This document shows, piece by piece, positions 32,778 through 40,125 of a stretch of DNA of 64,000 bases. A model generated the notes under the pieces. That model saw only the letters and a list, made by a program, of their open reading frames with translations. It was not told the DNA's origin and ran no database searches. This DNA is from Amycolatopsis sp. FDAARGOS 1241. Its GTDB lineage: Bacteria; Actinomycetota; Actinomycetes; Mycobacteriales; Pseudonocardiaceae. The position numbers and the translations under genes are program-made. How positions within the stretch are numbered: position 1 is the first letter of the stretch; every line of letters starts with the position of its first letter. Location of the stretch: assembly GCF_016889705.1 (NCBI RefSeq), contig NZ_CP069526.1, forward strand, positions 186,001 to 250,000, in the 5' to 3' direction.

Positions 32778-35700
32778 ATGAGTGAGGGAGCGGCCCCGTG
32801 GCCGCAGGAGATCCGGCTCGCCATGACGATGGTCGGGAGCGCGAGCCTGGCCGTCTGGATGAGCGGGGTGGCCACGGAGACGTCGGCACTGCTGCACGCG
32901 TCGCGCACGCCGGGCGACGGCAGCGGCTACCGCAAGCTGCTCGACCTGCTGCGCGCGACCGTCCGGCTGGACGTGCTCACGGGCACGAGCGCGGGCGGCA
33001 TCGGCGCGGCGGGGCTCGGACTCGCGGAAGCGTTCAAGTCGTCGCCGGGGCCGCTGCGCGACACGCTCCTCACCGCCGGCTCGCTGGAGAACCTCATCCG
33101 CGACCCGAACGAGAAGCAGCCGCGCTCGCTGCTTGACGGTGACCGGTTCCTGGGCGACCTCGAAGGCGCGTTGCGCACGATCGCCGCCGGCGGCACCACG
33201 CCCGCCGACGCGCCGGACATGACGCTGCTGCTGCCGGGCACGATGATCGACGGCGAGACCTGCGCTACGACGACGCACTCGGCAACCTGGTGCGCGACAC
33301 CGAACACCGCATGCTGTTCCGCTTCGCCGGTCCACTGTGGAACAGCCGGGTCATCGCGCCGCTCGCGCTCGCCGCGCGGTCCACGGCCTCGTCGCCCGGC
33401 GCGTTCGAGCTCTCGCGGCTGCCGCTCGGGCCGGCGGACGCCGACCGGCTGCACCCGGACATGACCGATTACACCGAGCTGACCCGGTCGCACTGGCTCA
33501 CCGACGGCGGGGTGCTGGTCAACAAGCCGCTGCGCCCGGCGCTGCGGGAGATCTTCGAGCGCCCGTCGTCGTCGGACGTGCGGCGGCTGCTGCTGTACGT
33601 GGTGCCGGCCATCGAACCGGAAGCCGCCGCGGTGCCGGTCGATCCGGCGAACCCGCCACTGCTCGGGACGGCGCTGGCGAAGGTCGCGTCGACGGTCATG
33701 AACCAGACGATCAGCGCCGACATCGAGGAGCTGACCGAGCACAACGACGCTGTCGTCGCCACGCGCGACACGCGTGTTTCCCTGGCGGCGCTGGGCCTTC
33801 GCGGCGGCGAGCTGGTGGACCGGCGCGTGATGGCGGCCTACCTCGAGCGGCGCGTGGCCGACGACGCGGCCGAGCTCGTGCGCACGGCCACGAGGTACTA
33901 CGCCTTGTCCACTATGGACTCTCCGGTCGAGGACGAGTGGGCGATGGGCAGGTCGACCCAGCTGCGTGCGGTCGCGGCCGACGGGCTCCGCAACGGCATG
34001 CCAGCGAACGCACCGGGACCGGCCTGCCGCGTCGAAGACCTCGCGATGTTTCGGACGACAGCGCTCGACGACTCCGTGGCGACGGGCCTGCAGCTCGTGA
34101 ACGCCGCGTTCCACCTGTGCCCGGACCAGAAACACGCCGACACGCTCAACGACGTACGCGCGCGGCTGCACGCGGCTCGGAGCAAGGCGGCGCGCGGCAT
34201 CCGCATGTCGCCGTGGATCGCGCGGCACGAACCGCCGCCGGCGGGGACCTCCCTGTCGGACTGGGTCGGGCAGCTGGCGCACGAATGGGCGCAGCTGGGC
34301 AAGTCGGACGCGCTGCGCGAGGCGTGGCCGCTCGTCACGTCGGCGCTGCGGGACGCGGCACCGGTGCTGCAGGAACTCGCGGCGGAACCGCCGGCGAAAT
34401 CCGCGCTGACCGAGGCGGGCGGATCGGGGCCGGCGGTGGAGACCAGCGGGATCGAGCTGGAGGCCGACGTTGCCCGGCTGATCGCCGACGCCGTCGACAC
34501 CGTGACGACGTTGCTCGGCTGGTTCGGCCTGACCGGCGGGGACGGGTCCGACCACACCGACCACACCCTGATGTCGCGGTTGCTCCTGCTGCACATCGCG
34601 ACCCGCGGCCTGCTCGCGCAGCCACCGTCGGTGGACCAGCGCGTGGATCTCGTGCAGGTCAGCGCCGACTCGCGCACGCTGCTGGACCTCGGCCGGCAGC
34701 GCGGCTGGACCAAGCTGACGGGCCTGCAGGCGAACTCCTTCGGCGCGTTCTACAAGGCTTCGTGGCGCGCGAACGACTGGCTCTGGGGCCGGGTCGACGG
34801 TGCCGGCTGGCTCGTGCAGTGCCTGCTGGATCCGCACCGGCTGCGGGTGCTGCGCAATGTGCTCGGTCCCGAGGCGTTCCGCGCCGAGGTGCGGGAGGCG
34901 TTCAAGGCCGTCGGCTGGCAGCTGCCGAGTGTCGCGGACAACGGGCCGGCCGGGGCTGTCGAAGCGCTGGTGGCCCAGGTGGGGGAGGAGCTCGCTTTCC
35001 TGGGCTTGGACGCTCAGCTGGGCGACGTCGCGTTCACCGACGAGCTGCCGGCCAGCCTGCCGGTGACGTCGATGGTGCTCGCGCGGGGCCGCCAGGTGGA
35101 AATCGCGCGGGAGGAACTGCCGGTCGTCGCGGAGCAGGCCGCGGCCGACGCAGCTCTGGGCAACGGCAAACCGTCCGAGGCGTTCCGCAAGGTGATGGCC
35201 ACGCCGCCCGCGGACGCCGCCGCGACGCAACGCGCGTTCCAGGCCTGCCAGGTCTCGGCCGAACGCTTCGACGGCGAACGGGACACGATGCTGCTGACCA
35301 AGACGCTGGTGAAAGCCGGTGCGACGGGCATCAACGCCGCGGCGAGCGCCACTCGCGTGCCGACGTCGCTCCAACCGGGTGCCAAGCTCGCGCAAGCCGT
35401 CGGCCGCAGCGCCTGGTGGGTCACCCAGGGCGCGACCCGGCTGGGCCGCCCGTGGAACCTCGTCGCCGCCGCCGTGACCGCCGTCGCCGGCCTCGTCCTC
35501 GGCGGCAACGGCGGCCAGGTCCTGCAGTGGGTCGGCCCGCCGGTCGCCGCGGGCGCGGTCGTGTTCCTCGTGGTGAGCCTGCTGACGCTGAAGCGCACGT
35601 GGCGGATGGTGCTCATGCTGCTGTGCGTGCTGGTGGTACTGGCGTTGCTCTTCGCCGCGTTCCTGCCCGTGCTGGCGGTGCCGCTCTTCGGCTGGCTGGG

Positions 35701-35965
35701 CACGCTCGTCGCCGGCTGGCAGCACGGCGAGGCGCCGGTGTGGTGGCTGCTGGTGGTGCTGTTGCTGGTGTTGCCCGCGGTGTGGTCCCCCTTCGCCGCG
35801 CTCCGGCGCCGGAACCGCTCCCGGAGGCCGGCCGCGCGGCGGTCCTCTGTGGCCGGCCGGCGCCCGCCGGGCGCTGACCGAGCGTCAATTGTGGTCGGCG
35901 GGGCGCCCGGTGAAAAGTTGGTACCGACCGGAATCGACCGACGCGGCCGACCGGGCTGCCGCTGA
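32778..35965 (+). pseudogene. patatin-like phospholipase with C-terminal membrane helices, one frameshift near 33256
   Basis: The first part (32778 to about 33256) gives EIRLAMTMVGSASLAVWMSGVATE... VRLDVLTGTSAGGIGAAGLGLAEAFK, with the patatin nucleophile motif GTSAG, and ends DMTLLLPGTMIDGE. The next frame continues DLRYDDALGNLVRDTEHRMLFRFAGPLWNSRVIAPLALAARSTASSPGAF... HWLTDGGVLVNKPLRPALREI, with the catalytic Asp motif DGG. It runs on to residue ~1060 with several membrane helices (WNLVAAAVTAVAGLVLGG, VGPPVAAGAVVFLVVSLL, MVLMLLCVLVVLALLFAAFLPV, VWWLLVVLLLVLPAV). One missing base at 33255-33257 explains the break. The rest of the frame is free of stops for 2.7 kb, so this could be a recent mutation or a sequence error rather than a dead gene. 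It resembles the long patatin-like (DUF3376) family. Confidence 0.85.
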
Positions 35966-36160
35966 GCAGCGCACCCCCGGAAATCCGCTGGTCCCCGCCT
36001 GTGCCCGCAACAGCCGTGCTGATCACCCAGCGGGTTCGGCACATCACGGTGGAAGTCGAAGTCCCAGGTCAGGACGCGCCACCTGGCCTCGGGAACGAGG
36101 CGCCCGCGTTGCGAGGAACCGCGTGAGGCGTCATCGTCGGAAGGGCGAACCTCTCCGGAG

Positions 36161-36180
36161 GCCGCTCACCGCGGTGAGCG
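36161..36180. promoter_or_regulatory. 20-bp perfect palindrome upstream of ectA
   Basis: CCGCTCACCGCGGTGAGCGG is a perfect palindrome with no loop, 147 bases before ectA, in the 362-bp gap that follows the patatin-like gene. The absence of a loop suits a protein-binding site more than a terminator. A MarR-type regulator (EctR) controls ect operons in some bacteria, but none is encoded here. The rest of the gap (35966-36327) shows no gene. Confidence 0.5.
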
Positions 36181-36327
36181 GTCCAGGCGCGCGTATGCCC
36201 CGTGTGGCCGCTGGTGAAACGTGTTTGTGGGCCTGCTCACCGGACAGTTCGCGTTGCCGCAGGTGAGGGAGGTGAGCGTGGTCCGCGTCGCTGGCGGTGG
36301 GAAAATTCTCTGTTACGTTTCCTGAGT

Positions 36328-36831
36328 ATGTCCGGAAAGCACTTGATCGAATCCCCGACCAAGGCCGATGGCGCCGCCCTCTGGCGAATCGCGCGTGATT
36401 CGCAGAAGCTCGATCTCAACTCTCCGTACGCGTACCTGCTGTGGTGCCGCGATTTCGCGGAGAGTTCGGTGGTCGCCCGAGTCGACGGTGCGGCGGTGGG
36501 GTTCGTGATCGCCTACCGGAGGCCGACCGAGCCCGACGTCGCGCTCGTGTGGCAAGTCGCCGTCGACGCTTCACAGCGCGGGAAAGGCCTGGCCGGGCAG
36601 CTGCTCGACGCCCTGTATTCCCGCTTGGTCGACAATGGGGTGCGGTACCTCGAAACAACGATCACCCCGGACAACGAGGCTTCGATCCGCCTGTTCGCAT
36701 CGTTCGCGAAGCGGTGGAACGCTTCGTTGGACAGCAGCAGACTGTTCGAAGCCGGAGATTTCCCGGAAGACGGCGAAGGCGGGCACGAGCCGGAAGACCT
36801 TTACCGCATCGGGCCGTTGGTCCGTCAATAA
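36328..36831 (+). CDS. ectA: L-2,4-diaminobutyrate N-gamma-acetyltransferase EctA
   Basis: A 167-residue GNAT acetyltransferase making N-gamma-acetyl-L-2,4-diaminobutyrate, the second step of ectoine synthesis. It shows the EctA start IESPTKADGAALWRIARDSQKLDLNSPYAYLLWCRDFAESSVVAR, acetyl-CoA loop VDASQRGKGLAGQLLDALYSRL and LETTITPDNEASIRLFASFAKR. ATG at 36328 has no clear ribosome site; an AT-rich stretch (AAAATTCTCTGTTACG) ends 11 bases upstream, so the mRNA may have a very short leader. First gene of ectABCD. Confidence 0.97.
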   Translation: MSGKHLIESPTKADGAALWRIARDSQKLDLNSPYAYLLWCRDFAESSVVARVDGAAVGFVIAYRRPTEPDVALVWQVAVDASQRGKGLAGQLLDALYSRLVDNGVRYLETTITPDNEASIRLFASFAKRWNASLDSSRLFEAGDFPEDGEGGHEPEDLYRIGPLVRQ

Positions 36832-36869
36832 CGCGTCAATTTCGGGGCGAGTAGGAGCAGAGAAACGTC

Positions 36870-38120
36870 ATGAGCATCTTCGAAGAGCTCGAATCGGAAG
36901 TCCGCAGTTACAGCCGGGGCTGGCCGGTCGTGTTCGATCGCGCTCAGGGGAGCCGGCTGTACAGCGAGGACGGCAAGCCTTACCTCGATTTCTTCGCCGG
37001 TGCCGGTGCGCTGAACTACGGCCACAACAACCCGAAGCTCAAAGCCGCGCTGATCGACTACATCCAGCGCGACGGCGTCACGCACGCGCTCGACATGTTC
37101 ACCGTCGCCAAGCGTGACTTCCTGGAGACCTTCAAGCAGAAGATCCTCGGGCCCCGCGAGCTCGACTACAAGATCGTCTTTCCCGGCCCCGGCGGCGCCA
37201 ACGCGGTGGAAGCCGCGCTCAAGCTGGCCCGCAAGGTGACCGGCAAGGAGGCGGTCATCAACTTCACCAACGCGTTCCACGGCATGACGCTGGGCGCGCT
37301 GTCGGTCACCGGCAACTCGATGAAGCGCGGCGGGGCGGGCATCCCGCTCGTGCACGCGACGCCGATGCCGTACGACCGCTACTTCGACGGCACCATCCCC
37401 GACTTCCTGTACTTCGAGAAGCTCCTCGAAGACTCCGGCAGCGGCCTCAACGAGCCGGCCGCCGTGATCGTCGAGGGCGTGCAGGGCGAGGGCGGCATCA
37501 ACGCCGCGCGCCTCGACTGGCTCAGGGGCCTGTCGGACCTGTGCCAGAGCCACGGCATCCTGCTCATCCTCGACGACGTGCAGATGGGCTGTGGCCGCAC
37601 CGGCCCCTTCTTCAGCTTCGAGGAAGCGGGCATCAAGCCCGACATCATCTGCCTGTCGAAGTCCATCAGCGGTTACGGCATCCCGATGGCGCTCACGCTG
37701 ATCAAGCCGGAGCTCGACGTGTGGGAGCCCGGTGAGCACAACGGCACGTTCCGCGGCATCAGCCCCGCGTTCGTCACCGCCACCGAGGCGATCAACGTCT
37801 ACTGGAGCGACGACGAGCTCGAAAAGTCCACGAAGGCCAAGGGCGAGCGCATCGCCGCCGCTTTCAACGACATCGTCGAGGCCTACCCCGAAGCGAACCT
37901 GCTCGCCAAGGGCCGCGGCCTGGCGCGGGGCATCGAGTTCGCGACCGGCGACCTCGCGGGCGCCGTGTGCAAGGCCGCGTTCGAGCGCGGCCTGCTGATG
38001 GAGACCTCGGGGCCGGACGGCGAAGTCATGAAACTGCTGCCGCCGCTGACCCTCACCGACGACGAGCTCACGCAGGGCCTGTCGATCATCGACGACTCCA
38101 TCGCCGCTGTCCTGAAGTAG
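36870..38120 (+). CDS. ectB: diaminobutyrate-2-oxoglutarate transaminase EctB
   Basis: A 416-residue class III PLP aminotransferase converting aspartate semialdehyde and glutamate to L-2,4-diaminobutyrate, the first ectoine step. It shows FPGPGGANAVEAALKLARKVTGK, NFTNAFHGMTLGALSVTGN, VEGVQGEGGINAA, LILDDVQMGCGRTGPFFSFE and the PLP lysine in CLSKSISGYGIPMA. Length is normal. ATG at 36870 is preceded by AGGAGCAGAG, 38 bases after ectA. The gap to ectC is unusually structured, with five 17-base repeats. Confidence 0.98.
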   Translation: MSIFEELESEVRSYSRGWPVVFDRAQGSRLYSEDGKPYLDFFAGAGALNYGHNNPKLKAALIDYIQRDGVTHALDMFTVAKRDFLETFKQKILGPRELDYKIVFPGPGGANAVEAALKLARKVTGKEAVINFTNAFHGMTLGALSVTGNSMKRGGAGIPLVHATPMPYDRYFDGTIPDFLYFEKLLEDSGSGLNEPAAVIVEGVQGEGGINAARLDWLRGLSDLCQSHGILLILDDVQMGCGRTGPFFSFEEAGIKPDIICLSKSISGYGIPMALTLIKPELDVWEPGEHNGTFRGISPAFVTATEAINVYWSDDELEKSTKAKGERIAAAFNDIVEAYPEANLLAKGRGLARGIEFATGDLAGAVCKAAFERGLLMETSGPDGEVMKLLPPLTLTDDELTQGLSIIDDSIAAVLK

Positions 38121-38192
38121 CCACTTCGGACACGAACCGGCCGGAAGTTCACCGCCGGTCCCGAAAAGGCTGGGCTGAAAAAGTTCTGTCCT

Positions 38193-38268
38193 GAGAAGAC
38201 TCCTCCCCCGAGAAGACTCCTCCCCCGAGAAGACTCCTCCCCCGAGAAGACTCCTCCCCCGAGAAGAC
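38193..38268 (+). repeat. 17-bp tandem repeat with anti-Shine-Dalgarno sequence before ectC
   Basis: GAGAAGACTCCTCCCCC is repeated at 38193, 38210, 38227 and 38244. A fifth, partial copy at 38261 changes after GAGAAGAC into AAGGAG, which is the ectC ribosome site (38269-38274). Each full copy contains CTCCTCC, complementary to that AGGAG and identical in sense to the 3' end of 16S rRNA. The period of 17 is not coding. The array could fold back on the ribosome site and tune ectC translation; that is inference. Confidence 0.9.
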
Positions 38269-38280
38269 AAGGAGCGACCT

Positions 38281-38676
38281 TTGCTGGTCCGTACGCTCGA
38301 CGAAGTCACCGACACCGACGCTGACATCAAGACGCCCAACTGGCGCAGCAAGCGCATCATCCTCGCCAAAGAGGGCGTAGGCTTTTCGGTGCACGAAACC
38401 ACGCTGTACGCGGGCACGGTGAACGACTTCTGGTACGCCAACCACATCGAGGCCGTTTTCATCACCTCCGGTGAGGGCGAGGTGGAGGACCTGGCGACGG
38501 GCGAGGTGTACCCGCTCAAGCCAGGAACGCTCTACCTGCTGAACAATCACGACAAGCACCAGGTACGGCCCAAGACCGAGATCAAATGCGTGTGCGTGTT
38601 CAACCCGCCGGTGACCGGCAGGGAAGTGCACGACGAGAACGGCGTGTACCCGCTCGTGACCGAAGAGACCGCCTGA
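38281..38676 (+). CDS. ectC: L-ectoine synthase EctC
   Basis: A 131-residue cupin that cyclises N-gamma-acetyl-diaminobutyrate to ectoine. It has the canonical start [96 protein letters not shown], with the metal-binding E and H residues of the cupin and [21 protein letters not shown]. The start codon is TTG at 38281, six bases after AAGGAG; no ATG or GTG fits the family start. A weak start codon plus the repeats upstream suggests controlled translation. Confidence 0.97.
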   Translation: MLVRTLDEVTDTDADIKTPNWRSKRIILAKEGVGFSVHETTLYAGTVNDFWYANHIEAVFITSGEGEVEDLATGEVYPLKPGTLYLLNNHDKHQVRPKTEIKCVCVFNPPVTGREVHDENGVYPLVTEETA

Positions 38677-38752
38677 GCCCTCCCGGCGACACCGCCCGCT
38701 GCCACCACCGCACCCCACGAGAAAGAACGTTTGAACCAGGAGGCGAGCCACT

Positions 38753-39655
38753 GTGACGCTCATGGACACTCGGGTCGGGGACAGTTACCCGACGCGGATC
38801 ACCGGTACGCCGGAGCACCTTCCACGTGTGCACCCCACGGTGTGGGGCACCGAGGCAGACGGCCCCATCGACGCCGCCACGCTGGCCAACCACGAGGCTC
38901 GCGGGTACACGATCGACGAGGGTCTGCTCTCGCCCGGTGAGGTCCAGACGTACTGGCAGGAGCTCGTGCGGCTGTCCTCCGACCGGGAGCTGCGAGCCGA
39001 CGAGCGCGTGATCACCGAGGCGAAGACCGGCGAGGTCCGGTCGATCTTCGACGTCCACGAGATCTCGGATCTCATCGCCGAGCTGGTCAAGGACCCCCGG
39101 ATCCTCGACCGGGCCCAGCAGATCCTCGCGTCCGACGTGTACATCCACCAGAGCCGGGTGAACTACATGCCGGGCTTCAAGGGCACGGGGTTCTACTGGC
39201 ACTCGGACTTCGAGACGTGGCACGCCGAGGACGGCATGCCGACGCCGCGGGCTGTCAGCTGCTCGATCGCGCTCACGGACAACTACGCGTTCAACGGCGG
39301 GCTGATGGTGATGCCGGGCTCTCAGCGCACGTTCGTGCAGTGCGTCGGCGAGACGCCGGACGACAACTACAAGAGCTCGCTGAAGGACCAGCGCGTCGGT
39401 GTCCCGACCGAGGACGACATCACGAAGATGGCGGCCGAGTACGGTATCGACCAGTTCACCGGCACGGCCGGTTCGGCGCTGTGGTTCGACTCGAACGTCA
39501 TGCACGGCTCGTCGAACAACATCACGCCGTACCCGCGGTCGAACATCTTCCTGGTGTTCAACAGCGTCGAGAACGCGCTGGGCAAGCCGTTCGCCGCGAG
39601 CGAGCCGCGGCCGTCGTTCATCGCCGGCCGCGACAGCACCCCGGTGCGACGGTGA
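38753..39655 (+). CDS. ectD: ectoine hydroxylase EctD
   Basis: A 300-residue Fe(II)/2-oxoglutarate dioxygenase that converts ectoine to 5-hydroxyectoine. The signature FKGTGFYWHSDFETWHAEDGMPTPRAVSCSIALTDNYAFNGGLMVMPGSQRTFV contains the iron ligands H and D (HSD). The second His is in SNVMHGSSNNITPYPRSNIFLVFNSVEN. GTG at 38753 follows AGGAGGCGAG. It lies 76 bases after ectC and closes the operon; a strong terminator lies 215 bases beyond. Confidence 0.97.
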   Translation: MTLMDTRVGDSYPTRITGTPEHLPRVHPTVWGTEADGPIDAATLANHEARGYTIDEGLLSPGEVQTYWQELVRLSSDRELRADERVITEAKTGEVRSIFDVHEISDLIAELVKDPRILDRAQQILASDVYIHQSRVNYMPGFKGTGFYWHSDFETWHAEDGMPTPRAVSCSIALTDNYAFNGGLMVMPGSQRTFVQCVGETPDDNYKSSLKDQRVGVPTEDDITKMAAEYGIDQFTGTAGSALWFDSNVMHGSSNNITPYPRSNIFLVFNSVENALGKPFAASEPRPSFIAGRDSTPVRR

Positions 39656-39870
39656 CCAGCGTTACCACGTCGTCCGGGCGGGTCGCCCGTAGCGGAGGAT
39701 GTGCGCCCTGTTACTTTGTCGCCACTCCGCCCGGACCCCTCGGGGCCGCCGCGGAGGAGCTGTCCGCGGCAGTCCGGGTTCTTCGCTCGGGGTGAGCCCA
39801 CCCGTCCCGCCGGGACAGCAATGAAGTCGGGTGGACCGCGCCCCCTGGCGGCCCAGCCGACGTCACCGAG

Positions 39871-39915
39871 TCCGGCCCCGCACCATCAGATCGGGACTGA
39901 TGGTGCGGGGCCGGA
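39871..39915 (+). terminator. strong intrinsic terminator after the ect operon
   Basis: A perfect 19-bp stem, TCCGGCCCCGCACCATCAG (39871-39889) with CTGATGGTGCGGGGCCGGA (39897-39915), closes a 7-base loop and is followed by TTCGTTGTG. The 215 bases between ectD and this hairpin contain smaller hairpins (GGGTGAGCCCACCC, GTCCCGCCGGGAC) and no gene; the 210 bases after it lead to the regulator gene. Confidence 0.9.
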
Positions 39916-40125
39916 TTCGTTGTGCCGGAGGGTGATCCCGCTACGACATCCGGGCTACGGGCGCTGCTCGGTGGAAAAACCGTGTGCACAACCGGTGAAA
40001 CAGCGGCTTACGTGCTGGTGTCCGGCGGGTGGAGTTCACGAAAGAGTTGTGTCTGTCAGCTCTCGATCACGGTAAGTTGTGCCTTTCTGGCGGGGGAGAT
40101 GCCGGGACGGGAGGTGCGCGCGAGC

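Noticed and set aside
32927..35725. Long minus-strand frame of 932 codons opposite the patatin-like gene
   Set aside because: Shadow frame typical of high-GC third-position bias; no motif, no ribosome site.
39656..39870. Possible small RNA or riboswitch between ectD and its terminator
   Set aside because: Several short hairpins are present but I could not match any known RNA motif.
40099..40125. Upstream ATG (40099) as start of the AfsR-like gene
   Set aside because: The winged-helix domain begins right after the ATG at 40126, and the nearest purine-rich site lies too close to 40099.
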